From NCBI RefSeq assembly GCF_036323735.1, contig NC_086034.1, forward strand, positions 71,973,939 to 72,037,938: 64,000 nucleotides of DNA. The letters run 5' to 3'. This stretch comes from Rattus norvegicus (Eukaryota; Chordata; Mammalia; Rodentia; Muridae). The position numbers and the translations under genes are program-made. Each line of letters opens with the position of its first letter. Positions within the stretch are counted from its first letter, which is position 1. Below the pieces are notes generated by a model, which was not told where the DNA came from, did not search any database, and worked only from the letters and a program-made list of their open reading frames with translations. This document shows, one piece after another, positions 21,805 through 32,460 of the stretch.

Positions 21805-21965
21805 AGCTCAAAGGCCAGCATGTTTGGTATAATCACAGCAACAACAAAGAGACTCCATCTCAGATCATGTGGAAGATGAGGACTGACAGCTGATGCTGTC
21901 ACCTGACTTTGACCCTTGTATTAAGGCATGCACACACCTGCAACTCTTACACACACAGAGTCACA
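21805..21965 (+). mobile_element. B4-like composite SINE, 3' part
   Basis: This completes the SINE begun at 21355: 'agctcaaaggccagc', 'agagactccatctcag' and a CA-rich tail leading into the adjoining microsatellite. Confidence 0.55.
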
Positions 21966-21969
21966 TCAG

Positions 21970-21971
<2 letters not shown>

Positions 21972-22053
<82 letters not shown>
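21972..22053. repeat. (CA)n(GA)n composite microsatellite
   Basis: About 32 bp of CA passes directly into about 50 bp of GA. It probably grew from the tail of the preceding SINE. Confidence 0.96.
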
Positions 22054-22054
<1 letters not shown>

Positions 22055-22766
22055 CACAATCCTGCTAATTCTGAGTTTGCATTTAGTGTAGGTAGTCATT
22101 TGATAATTATTTGTTGAACATCTAAATGCAATGGATAGAAAGGCCAACAGGACTGACAATGTTAGCAAGATTTTAAAAACACCTATAAGTCAACAATTAT
22201 GAGATAATAAGCAGAAACAATACGATATGCCATGTTATGTAGGAGAGAGGTGGAGTCTGGCCAACAGACTAGATAATGGCTTTTAAGTGACTTCAGCAAT
22301 CACTTTAAATAACTGTGTGGGTGTGGGAGGTTTGTATACACTCCTCAAGAATCCTGAACCCACTAATGACAGGGTTGACAAAGGAAGCTTTATTATAACT
22401 TGGGACTTGATTGACATGCAAGACATAAAATGTGTGAGTAATACCCAGCCTGGCTCTCTCATGTGCACAGAAGGGAACAGAAGACTCTATTGTCCCTGTT
22501 ACTGGTAGAACAGTGTCGTGGATATTTGTCTGTTCAAATTTAATTCTCTCCACCACTCCATCTGAACATTTTAAACATGTTCTAGAGTGGAGAGGGCACT
22601 GGTCGTCATTTACTGAACCCTGCCCCTATAGAACAACCAGGGTGTCTCTCTCTCTAGTAGAAGGTCTTTATTCAAGACATGGCTTTCCTTAAAGGAAGAC
22701 TTCAACCATGCATAGGAAGAATTATCTCAAAGGCTTGCAGTTCCGAAGATCCTGGGATGGAAAAAA

Positions 22767-22767
<1 letters not shown>
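22054..22767. other. unassigned sequence
   Basis: No gene or named repeat recognised. Confidence 0.4.
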
Positions 22768-22805
<38 letters not shown>

Positions 22806-22820
22806 TGTGTATGTGTATTG

Positions 22821-22856
<36 letters not shown>

Positions 22857-22857
22857 T
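22768..22857. repeat. (TG)n microsatellite, two blocks
   Basis: Two TG runs are separated by 'ctgtgtatgtgtattgtaca'. Confidence 0.95.
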
Positions 22858-22864
22858 GGGTAGG

Positions 22865-23110
22865 CCAAAGACTAACCATGAGTACTGTTACTTGAGCTAT
22901 CCCCTTGTTTTTTGAGCTAGCCTTTCTCACTGGCCTGGAGCTTGCCTTCTAGTCTAGGCTGGTTGGTCAGTGAGCCCAGGATCTATTGGTATGCACCTAA
23001 CCAGCTGTCATTACAAATGCGTGTCACCAAATATATAGCTTTTTAATATGGCTTCTAACGAGTTGAACTCTGAGTCTGAACATTTGCATGGCAAGCAATT
23101 TACCAAACGA
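22865..23110 (-). mobile_element. old B1/B4-like SINE remnant
   Basis: The words 'gcctggagcttgcc', 'ctaggctggttggtcagtg', 'gagcccaggatct' and a final 'gcatggcaagcaatttacc' follow an antisense rodent SINE with a B1-like and a tRNA-like part. It is strongly diverged, so the family is uncertain. Confidence 0.45.
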
Positions 23111-23179
23111 GCCTCCCCTGACTGTAAATCTTGCCTTTTTAATATTTGGTTAGCTTTTGGTTTGGCTCCTGATATGCAC

Positions 23180-23405
23180 AAACCTAGGGTAGTGCTTTAG
23201 ACACAATAGGTGTTCAATAATTAGTGGCGATTATGAAGAGAATGCAGCCAACTGAGAAGAAAGAATGGATTTGAAACCCAGTTCTTCCAGTCAGATGACA
23301 AACAGCATCCTAATCTAATTGTAGCAAGTTACCTAAATGTTCCAATCTGAAGTTTTTCTTTCCATCTGTAAAGTTAGTAATAGCAGTTATGGGCAGGGTT
23401 CCCTA
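23180..23405 (+). mobile_element. MIR fragments
   Basis: The piece at 23190-23240 ('aggtgttcaataattag') resembles a MIR 3' end, and 23265-23400 ('gatttgaaacccagttc', 'agcaagttacc', 'catctgtaaagttagtaa') resembles a second MIR core. Confidence 0.5.
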
Positions 23406-23929
23406 ACTGATGTTTTTATTTCTTATTAGTACCGCTTATTAGTCTTGAAAGCTTAATGCTATAGGTAAGTTAACTGAGGTTCATAGACAGTAAGTCATTT
23501 ATTTGTCTTTGGAGGTACTATTTACCCAGTGTCCATCAACACTGAGATAAACCAAAGCCTGTGTGACTCTGGTATCTGATTATTTTCTACTTCATCACCC
23601 TGGGTGTATAATGAAGAGAGAAATGCTGAATTGTAAGGATTACAGTCGGAGTACCCAGTGCGCATAGAATTGTAGATGTTATTATTAACTATGTTTAGAG
23701 TGGTTTATTATTTATTCATATTATTTAGCAATGGGAAAGTCTTGTCATGTGATACCCACCGGGAGCCTTGTTTGGAAATTCCCTGGTTGGCAAAGAGTAG
23801 AAGATCAATAAATGCCTGTGGACATGCCAAAGATGTTGCAGTTGATACACATTAAAGGCCTGATGTCATCTGCATTTGTAACCAGATGATGGTCTTTAAC
23901 ACCTTTATCACAAGCACTCCATTTTGCTT
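23406..23929. other. unassigned sequence, possible further MIR/L2 remnants
   Basis: Words such as 'ttaactgaggttcatag' (23470) and 'gatcaataaatgcc' (23805) recall MIR or L2 but are too short to assign. Confidence 0.35.
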
Positions 23930-25790
23930 CTGAAAGCTCTGGAAAGGTTTTTATGTTAATTTTTGAGAACTTTATAAATTATGATTTGATTTGCATTTAT
24001 CCCCTCTTCCATCTTCTTCCAGATCTATTCTCTACTTCATATTCAATTAACTATATTTTCATTAAAAAAAAACCTATAGAGTCCCATTTGTGCTGCTTCT
24101 ATACTCTTGGGTATGTGGTCATCCACTGAAGCATGTTAGGTGGACCAGGGACCACCAAGGACCACACCCTTAGAAAAAGCTAACACCTCCTTCCCTGGCA
24201 GCTTTCAATTACCGAAACTTCCTCGACTATAGATGCTACTTTATGCTCCTCCTCCACCTCCATGGAGGGATTTTGTGTGGCTTGAGCTTGTACATTCTGT
24301 CACAACTGCTAGGAGTTCATAGGCCAAAACTGTGCTGCTGTGCCCAGAGAACAATGTTGCCTTGTAGTCATTCACTGCCTCTGCCTCTTCAAGTCTTGTT
24401 GCCTCTTCTACCGTGATCCCTGAGTCTTAGGAGGAAGGGTGTGCGATATGGATATTCTACTTAAGACTGGGGACCCCACAGTCATTTATATACACTAACC
24501 AGTTATTGATCTCTGTGTTAATTACTATCTACTGCCAAGAGAGGCTTTCCTGATGAGGTCTGAAAGATGTGCTAGTATATGGATATAATGACAAGTCAGG
24601 AATCAGTGGTTGTAGGTTCTCTCCTAGGACCTAGGACCTATCTAGCTATAGGTTCTTGGCCTCTATAACTGTGCCAGGTATGGGTTCCATTTTGGGATCT
24701 GGACCTTAAAATCGATCAGTGAGTGGTTGGTAGCTCCCATACCAGAGGTGCCACTATTGCATCGATGAGCTTATTTTGCTAGGTAGATAACTGTTATAAC
24801 TCCTAGAGCTCACAGCTGGATAAGATTTTTTTTAACTTTAATTTTTTTTAATATTTATTTGTATACCTTAACTTAAAAGGTATAAATAGTTTAGGGGAAA
24901 AACTTCAAGTTGGTAGAGGCAAAGTAGTTAATGAGTGATAAGCAGATGAGGGTCAATAAATCTTTTGAGTTTGTTTTCATCTAAAGATAAAAATGGTTGG
25001 CAGCTGGTTAAGAATGGCAAACATTTTCTCACACAGTAACACACATAACACCTTTCAGCACTGTGAAAGCTATCTAGTGGGGATAAAGCTTCCATGTCAG
25101 TAGCAGTTTGGTTTCTCCATATTGAGTGGCTTAAGTATGTGAGGTCTTCAGCAACATGGTGTTACTGTGAAGTTCTGAAGGATGACCAAGAACAATGACA
25201 CTCATCAGCAATATTTGAGGATCCCTGGCCAACAAGTCCTATAGGGTTCATCTATAAGCTATTATCATTTCTTGGCTATTGTGAATAGAGTAGCAACTTT
25301 TATAATATACTGTAGGACAAGTAGCTGAGAGGTGGTGAATTCTCCTTTTGCTACAGAGAAGTAGGGCAATATTATACCAACTCTCTATAAATACTAACCA
25401 TGAGCTCTAGGCAAGATTTAAAATTTTAAAACCCAAGTACTCACATCTATCAATTTTGGAAAATTCTTTAGATAAAAAGGAAGAGTATTGGATAACTTTT
25501 CTGGTTATTATGGCCACATCTGAAGTTAGCATCACATGGGGGTAGCTGGGTCAAATTCCCATAGAAAACCTATGGTGCCTCTGGCTTGAAGAAACACATG
25601 ACAGAGGTTTAGGCAATGATAGCTACTAACTATAAACCCTGTACCACTCTCTGTCTAACTTGAGGATCAAGTGCATATGGGGCACCATCCAAACAGCTCA
25701 GCTAAAGATAGAAGAACCGAACTGAGATTTAGAGAGCCGCCCATGAGATAGTTTGTCATCTGAGTCCTCTATTCCATCAACAACAGCTCA
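23930..25790 (-). mobile_element. rodent L1 3'-UTR-type sequence, antisense
   Basis: The block resembles the long 3' region of rodent L1 in antisense and is homologous in word order to the piece at 43560-44196 ('gagttcat', 'cctgagtcttaggagg', 'ggggaccccacagtc', 'tgagggtcaata'). It also has 'ggttcttggcctctataac' and 'gccaggtatgggttcc'. No reading frame is open. The copy is old, with many small changes. Confidence 0.55.
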
Positions 25791-26689
25791 ATAATCTTCA
25801 AAAAATACAAAATAATTCAGAGGAACCACAATGTCTAGAATACTCACACTGTCTAGAATATAATCCCCAAATTTTAATACGGAAAGAGTAAAAGGATGTG
25901 GAGGAAATACAGCCCATAAAAAATTGATTATGTAGTTAAAATTACTGAATATATACTCATCAATATAGGAGAAAGTATGACTCAAAGGAAGAAAAGGTAG
26001 AATCTTAGTGGAGACACAATACACTAAATAAAACCTCGGAACAGAATTTTAGGAGCAAAACTGCAGTAACCGCTTAAGAAGGATGGATGTGACATCAGAG
26101 GATTCAGTGAAATTGCAGAGGGAGGTAAGAGTCTCTAGGCCTAAGAATAGAAAAGAGCAAACTAATGAACAGCATCTCAGACATTGTGAAACAAAGTCAA
26201 AATGTCTAACGCATGCTTAGTGTTGCAAAAGTGGATCAAAAGAAGGATATAATAAGCAAAAGTATACTCTACAAATGTCAAATTCCACATGATATGTATA
26301 TAAGATGTTGAAAATGACAAGTAGAAACCAGTCCTCACAGATTTCCTAAATTTGATAAATGGCCCAAGTTCATACATTGAAGAATCTTCGTGAATCCAAA
26401 GCCAGATATATATGAAGAAGATTATGCTAGGGAGCCTCTCAGTCTAACTGTCCACAAACCTTGACAAAAAGTAAAACTCTTGAAAATCTTGAGAAAAAGG
26501 ACATAGTGCATATAAATCGATAATCTACTGGAGTTCCAAACATGATAGAAGCCCATCGCCAAATGGATGTATGATGTGTGTGAGAAAACAAAAGAGACCT
26601 GTTCACCCAGATTACATCGAGTGTGAATACTATTTAACAACATAGGCAATGCGTGGGAACCTTTAGATTAAGCAAGATTGTTTGAACTG
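25791..26689. mobile_element. probable old LINE remnant, AT-rich
   Basis: The A-rich plus strand ('ggaaccacaatgtctagaat', 'gaaaaaggacatagtgc') has the look of a decayed L1 or HAL1-like segment that continues the preceding block. Orientation and family are not resolved, and no reading frame survives. Confidence 0.35.
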
Positions 26690-27030
26690 GGAAAAACTTG
26701 AAAGTCCCTCAAAGGCCCATATGCCAAAGGCTTGGCCCCCCAACTTCTGAGTATTGGGAGTTGCTAGGACCATGAAGACATGAGGCATAGTGGGAGGAAG
26801 TTAAGTCATTAGGTATGTGCCTTTGGAGGGCATACCCAGATATCCCTGTATCTGCTTTTCTGCTACCATGAAGTGATTAGACTTCCTCCAACATGCCCAC
26901 CCAACATGACATACTGTGCCATCTCAGGCCCAAAGCAATGGTGCCATGCTGCCACACAGTGATATCTCTGAAACCAGGAGCCAAGGCAAAGCTTTCCTAT
27001 TTTTAAATTCATTCATCTCAGGTATAAATG
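26690..27030 (+). mobile_element. MaLR-type LTR remnant
   Basis: Words 'aaaggcttggcccccc', 'agaccttcc'-like parts, 'gtgatatctctgaaaccagg' and a final 'catctcaggtat' follow a MaLR/MST-like LTR. Ends and duplications are not visible. Confidence 0.5.
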
Positions 27031-27880
27031 GAATGTTAACACACCCACGCTACAGCAGATGTTACAGAATTCTTTAGATTCAAAGAAGATGCTAGCCATA
27101 TGGAAAAGTAGGTCTTCAGGAAGAAAGAGCATCAAAATGGTAAGTAAATAACCTGGTATAAATAGAAAACAGCATTTCTTATTTCTTTAAGATGCACATA
27201 CCACTTTATAAATTAAAATCACGTCTTGTAGGGTCTATGGTACAATAGATGTGTCTGGATGATACACTCAACGTTTGCAATGGGGTGAGGTGGTTCCAGT
27301 GCCTAAAGAGTGGCAATGTTTTCTTATGTTTTGCGTAAATAGTACAATATTAGTTCTTAGAAGACTGTACATTTTAGTGTCTAGAGAAAAGAAGATTGAT
27401 TCAATGAAGGAAGCTTATGTGAAGTTACTTGTGATGATTTCAATGACAAATTGTGTTGATTAATTGCTTCTATGTAACTTTGCAAAGATAAAAGAAATTA
27501 AATGAAAACAGTGAATAGGGAAACAGGTCAAAGATCCAGAGTTGGCACAAGACATCCCAAGACCAAGTTCTCAACACGAAGGAGATTTATTTGCTCTAAA
27601 GGTACAAAGGGAAGGGAATACGGGATAAACACAGGAGCTAGAGATCAAGGGAGGAAAGGAAAGGAACAAGGGTGACAGGGAAGGGATATTTGCTCTGGAG
27701 GGACAAAGGCCTGCCTCTGGATAGAGGGGAGACATCTGGCCCAGGGGCAAATGGCACTTTCTAAAGAGAACAGAGGAAACCAGTGTTAGGATGAGTCACT
27801 TTGTTTTGATTGGTCGTGTTAATTAGGTGAGACAAAATGGGGCTTTTGATGTTAGATTTTAATACTTTGATAGCTGGACT
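27031..27880. other. unassigned sequence
   Basis: No gene or clear transposon recognised. The stretch 27590-27720 is purine-rich. Confidence 0.4.
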
Positions 27881-27906
27881 GGGGTCGGGGTGGGGGAGGG
27901 GGGCGG
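27881..27906 (+). other. G-rich tract with quadruplex potential
   Basis: Four or more G runs of four to six bases lie within 26 bp on the plus strand. Confidence 0.65.
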
Positions 27907-28370
27907 AAGTGGCCAAATAAGGGACTATATCTTGGTGGTTAGCTTTAGGGATGTAATCTAATGGGCTTTAGTAAGGCAGAGGGAATGGGGGAGAAAGGTA
28001 AAGGTTTCATGTTTGCCATGCTTGGGCATGCTAGAGCCCCTTCAGGAGAGGATAGTCTTTCCTTTCTGCCCAGGAGTTACCTAGATTCTACTTCTCGGTG
28101 GGAAAATGGAGAATACTTTAATTTACTCATCCAGAGATGCTTCTTTCTATCTAGCAGATGCTATTGGATTTAAGGATTTATCTTAGCTACTAAGGACGTT
28201 CATACGATGGGTTGTCGTTTTTGTCTCCTTTTGGCCCATGAATTTATGCACTCTCCTAACCTCTACAACTGGTGGAATATTTGATCTTGTTGGCTCATCT
28301 TTGTAGGGGAAAGAGATGGTGTGCTTCTCAAAATATTCACCTTCCTAGGCTCCGATAATTGGTACCAGGT

Positions 28371-28700
28371 TGTGATATTGTCAACCTGACAGGATTTGGA
28401 GTCGCCTAGGAGACAAGTCATAGTACACCCAAGAGGAGAGATATCTTGATTAGTTTAGCCTATGGACACGATTAGGTTCATTGAGGAAGAGGAAGGATCT
28501 GGTCTTGGGTCCTGGGTAGTATCTAATGCAGAAAACTAGCTAGGCTTGAAGATTCATCCCTCTCTGCTTCCTCAGGGAAAGCAACGAAGGCATGGGGTTC
28601 CAAGCAGACCAACCGTTGGGAGTATGATAGTCTCTGATTTTGTTTCATGTTATGATGTGAAAAGTCTCCTGGGATAAAAAGATTGTGGGGCTGAGCATCC
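28371..28700 (+). mobile_element. solo LTR-like rodent repeat
   Basis: It starts 'tgtgatattgtcaacctgac' and continues with 'cgcctaggagacaagtc' and 'attcatccctctctgcttcc', an arrangement shared in antisense with 55812-56170 and 38573-39033. I take it as an ERVL/MaLR-class LTR; the name is not certain and the 3' end is diffuse. Confidence 0.55.
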
Positions 28701-28734
28701 CTTGACACAGAGTGAGAACACGAGGTTACCTTCT

Positions 28735-28815
28735 TGCTTGGTGCCTACTTAGCTGTGCGACTTTAAACAAGTCACTAACCTCCTTGAGTCATAGTTCACT
28801 ATATGAAACATTGTG
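28735..28815 (+). mobile_element. MIR core fragment
   Basis: 'cttagctgtgcgactttaaa' and 'caagtcactaacctccttgag' match a MIR core in sense orientation. A second weak MIR-like piece lies at 29010-29100 ('ccctgtgactttggacatg'). Confidence 0.6.
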
Positions 28816-29301
28816 CAGTGATCTCCACCAACGCTCTCAAAGGAAGTAAACTCTGTTTCCTGAGTTTGTTTAGTGCTCTGCTTAGAAGTAGGTGGTTGAA
28901 TCCTATGTTTCAAACTTGAGTCTTAGGGAAAATGAGTGATGGCATTGTCCAAGATCTTTGTTCTTGGTTAGGTTTTGTTTTCTTGTGTGGTATAAATTGG
29001 CAGGGTGTAGTAACTACCTTTAAATTATAGCTCTGTTTCTATAGCCCTGTGACTTTGGACATGATGTCTCATTTTCCCCACCTGGTCTGGGGTCGGATAA
29101 TATTGTAATTGTGTGTCACGAGTGACCAGTTGTCATTCTTACTTCATCTCTGTAGTACAAGCATATGTATGTGAGTCTGCCAGTCAGTGCCAAGGAGAAG
29201 CGGTTTACAAATAGTTCTCATCTTGGCCTAGAGAAATACCTACCCTTCCATGGACAAGCCTGCATAGTCCTTCTCTGCAGAGATGATATAGTTTTTTTTT
29301 G

Positions 29302-29304
<3 letters not shown>
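28816..29304. other. unassigned sequence, weak MIR at 29010-29100
   Basis: Apart from the weak MIR-like words nothing was recognised. Confidence 0.4.

Positions 29305-29353
<49 letters not shown>
29305..29353. repeat. (TG)n microsatellite
   Basis: A pure TG run of about 49 bp. Confidence 0.97.
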
Positions 29354-29354
<1 letters not shown>

Positions 29355-29782
29355 CAAGGGAAAACAAACCACAGCAAATAGGAACCTGTAGGGTGAAGAT
29401 AAAGGAGCCACAAGTTGGAAGGATGCTGGGCCTCTGTCATTGCTTGAAAGAGAGCTACCCTTCTCATTAGGGGGGCCATTTGGAATAAGTGTCTGATATG
29501 CTGTTGTTTTGCTTGTATTATCATGCATTTATTGTTTGCTTTTATAGAATTAGCCAATTTAGGAAGCACAAGTCATGCAAAGCATCTGGTGTGGTTAAAC
29601 TGTCACTTATTAGGACTGAAGAAGTAAAAGTCTTCCACTTGCAAACAGTATCCTTCAATCGGATCCGATGGTTCCATCACCCTTGCCAAGGCTGAAGTTC
29701 CAGCATTCATTCCTGTGACTTTCACTTCTCCAGTAGATGAGGCAGAGGTAGCAACAGAGCCCCCAGAGTACTGGGGAGTAAG
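29354..29782. other. unassigned sequence
   Basis: No gene or named repeat recognised. Confidence 0.4.
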
Positions 29783-29850
29783 AAGGAAGGAAGGAAGGAA
29801 GGAAGGAAGGAAGGAAGGAAGGAAGGAAGGGAGAGGAAGGAAGGAAGGAA
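29783..29850. repeat. (GGAA)n microsatellite
   Basis: About 68 bp of AAGG/GGAA units with one 'gagagg' interruption. Each GGAA is the core of an ETS-factor site, and such arrays can act as ETS-bound elements in some settings. Confidence 0.95.
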
Positions 29851-31008
29851 GCAGAGAGGTGAGAGAACTTGCCTAAGAATTTCCAAAAATAATAGATGAT
29901 AGCTGGGCTGGGCATGGGGCACTAAATTCAACTCCAAAATCTTCCTTGTTATCAGTGAGGGGTTTTGACCCATTATTAGACAAGGAAGCTGGGACATTTG
30001 GTTGTGCAGAAGCTGTTTCTGTTAGAGCCCTTCTGCCATGTTATTTAAACATTCTGTGAAGATGAGCCTTTGACTGCGAAGGGCTGCCCCAGTGCAGCCC
30101 TACATCCTCCAGTCCTAAGGCTGCAAATATCCAAACTCAGCATCCTTTATGAATAGGAATAGATTGTTTCCTCAGCATCTCAACCTCTACACAGGGCTAG
30201 GTGTGTCAGCTCTGCACTCACGGATACCCTGCCTTTGCCTCTACTTACCTCTCCTCATCCACTGATTGGCTTCTGTGTTTCTGGTCCAGGAGAGTTCTGA
30301 GGGCTTCTTAAAAGCAGTAGTTCTCACCCTTGAGGCAGGGCTCTGCTCCTCTCCCAGAATTCAGGCATCTCTGAGAAGTCAAGAGCCAATCGGTCTGATA
30401 GGAAGTGACAGCGAGGCAGCGTTGTTCCAAGCCAAGTCCCAGAAAGGAGTCCGACGATGAACTTGGAGAGGGCACAGGTGGTGAAGGGACAGAGAAAGAG
30501 AAATGCCCATAGTCAGAGGAGACAGAGGGCTCTGGATGTCACAGAAAGGGGAAAGGACTAGCCAGCTGCTGGGAATGGTGTCCAGAGGGACCCACTTAGA
30601 GTAAAAGGCAGAGAAGAAGCTGGGAGGGTGCCTGCCCTGTGCTGGCTAGTGCTTCCTGCCAGGCCCTTCCCCCGATGGTCCGCATGGCCAGCTGGCGGAT
30701 CTGCTCAGCACATTTTCATCCAGCTCAGCTCAGCACATCTCATTCCGGCCTGACCCAGACCCCTTGAAACCATTTGTTTCTCTTGGAGGAGAGGAGCTTG
30801 CGGTTGACCGTGGCCTCTCTGCCGCTACTTACCAACAGAGCACTGTTTCTCTGTCTTGCCTCTCTCCCAGGGATTGGACCAGCTCAACCCACATTCCAGA
30901 GCTTCTCCTTCCAGTGGCTTAGTTCCACGCTGCCTTGTCCAATCCGCACCTCCTGTTCTAGCACACTGGACCACCTTGCTTTTGTTAACCAAGACGCTGA
31001 TGTATGCC

Positions 31009-31010
<2 letters not shown>
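29851..31010. other. unassigned single-copy sequence
   Basis: No transposon recognised over more than a kilobase. No exon with convincing splice sites and codon use was found. It leads into the (TC)n tract and the candidate enhancer downstream. Confidence 0.4.

Positions 31011-31089
<79 letters not shown>
31011..31089. repeat. (TC)n microsatellite, 79 bp
   Basis: A pure homopyrimidine TC run of 79 bp, the longest uninterrupted dinucleotide run in the window. It lies directly at the edge of the candidate regulatory block, which is unusual because such blocks tend to exclude long microsatellites. Confidence 0.98.
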
Positions 31090-31091
<2 letters not shown>

Positions 31092-31965
31092 TACAAATGG
31101 CTCTGCAGCAGCCCTGGGAGGGCGCAGCCGCACCAATCACGTCTCCATGGTTCCTTGTTAGCTGCACTCTAAGCAGGAAAGTGACTGGGCCTGACAATAT
31201 AATTTACATTGCTGTATAAAACTATCTGTGGAAGCCAAGCTAATTTGTGCCAGATTAGGCTATTTGTCTCAGCCACTGTCTCGCAGCACAATCTATCAGA
31301 GGGCTGTTTTCAAATATCGCTTTTCAAGCGTGCCCTTGAGAGGCAGAAATTGATTGGGATCTTAGAGAGCAAAATTACAGCAATAACTTAAAAAGAAACA
31401 ATAATTACTGAATCATACCAGTGTCAGCACTCTGGAAAACACGAAATAGCCATCAAACCCCAATCCAATATATTCCGAAGCGAATTTATTGAATGGAAAA
31501 AGCAGTTGAGTGAGGGTTTTTCTCCTCCCCCCTCCCCTTTCCCTGTACATATGGTTATCTCAAAACCGCAAGCGAATGAGTCGATAATTCTTGTCACTGA
31601 CTGCTCCATTTTCGCCAGGCAGAGGAGCCCCATTAGCTGCCTGCTGCTGCACCCGGCTCCCTCTCACTGAATCCTTTCCCCTCTCCATGGCCGATTCATT
31701 TGCTTGTCTCTGCTCTTCGAGCAAACAAACATGTATAACTAATCATCTGTTAAAATGCAGAGGGCCGCTAATAAATCTCCGCAGCTGAAATACTTTAATG
31801 GGTAATTAATTGATCCTGTTCCAGAGGAGTAATAAGATAATAAATTAGACAATATTTCACTCAGTCGTGTCAGGCGCCTAGCTAATGGCGCTGTAGGGCT
31901 AAGCCGAAGGATAATAAATTAGCCAGAAATTAACTGCTAAGAGGTTTCTGTAGAGAAATCGGTTG
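31090..31965. promoter_or_regulatory. candidate conserved enhancer block, rich in homeodomain sites
   Basis: About 870 bp of repeat-free DNA contains roughly twenty TAAT/ATTA cores, about three times the chance level for a segment of this size. Some are compound: 'gggtaattaattgatcc', 'gtaataagataataaattag', and 'ggataataaattagcc', the last two sharing 'ataataaattag'. CpG-containing words ('ttcaagcgtgccc', 'cgaagcgaattt', 'caggcgcctagctaatggcg') are preserved. This is the strongest enhancer-like block in the window. There is no open frame with splice sites. Function and target gene are unknown. Confidence 0.55.
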
Positions 31966-32240
31966 ACAAGTGAGTCACACAGTCCTGATTCAGGGCCTGC
32001 CTGGTAGTGTAGCAATCTCCATGAATGTGAACTCGGGCCTCGGGAGGGGGCCCGTGGGGCACTCCCAACCAGGCTCCAGCAGGATTAAGTTCCCAGCCAG
32101 AAGAGTGCTGTTGGGAAATACCCAATGTGTGAAGTGGGCCAGGGCCCTGCCTTGCACACCCAGCAGGTCCCTGGCTGCAGTGAAGTAGGCACAACATGTG
32201 ATGTGCTCTGGGAAATAGCTCCCCACTCCCAAGCCAGCAG

Positions 32241-32460
32241 GCTCTCTGAGCTTTTAATGGGTCATACCTGCTGCTGTCATGTAAGTGACCTAGGCCACAG
32301 AACACCTATAGCCGCCATCTTGCATTGGCTGCGGAGCCCTGACAAATATGCTAATGAGGAAGGGTGGAGCCTGGGAAAGAGACTGGCGCTCCTTTAATAA
32401 CAAGGCTATTAACTGTCAGGCAGGAGAAATATCAGGGAGCGATGAAGTGAGTTACACTTT
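32241..32460. promoter_or_regulatory. candidate regulatory element with YY1 and octamer-like sites
   Basis: Repeat-free DNA carries 'gccgccatcttg' (32311-32322), a full match to the YY1 consensus in antisense, and 'atgctaat' (about 32349), one base from an octamer. Further words are 'cttttaatggg', 'cctttaataac' and 'gctattaactg'. It is separated from the 31-32 kb block by about 280 bp and may be part of the same regulatory region. Confidence 0.42.

Noticed and set aside
30774..31172. 132-codon open frame with a Ser-Leu run
   Set aside because: Half of it is the (TC)n tract; the rest has no domain or splice-site support.
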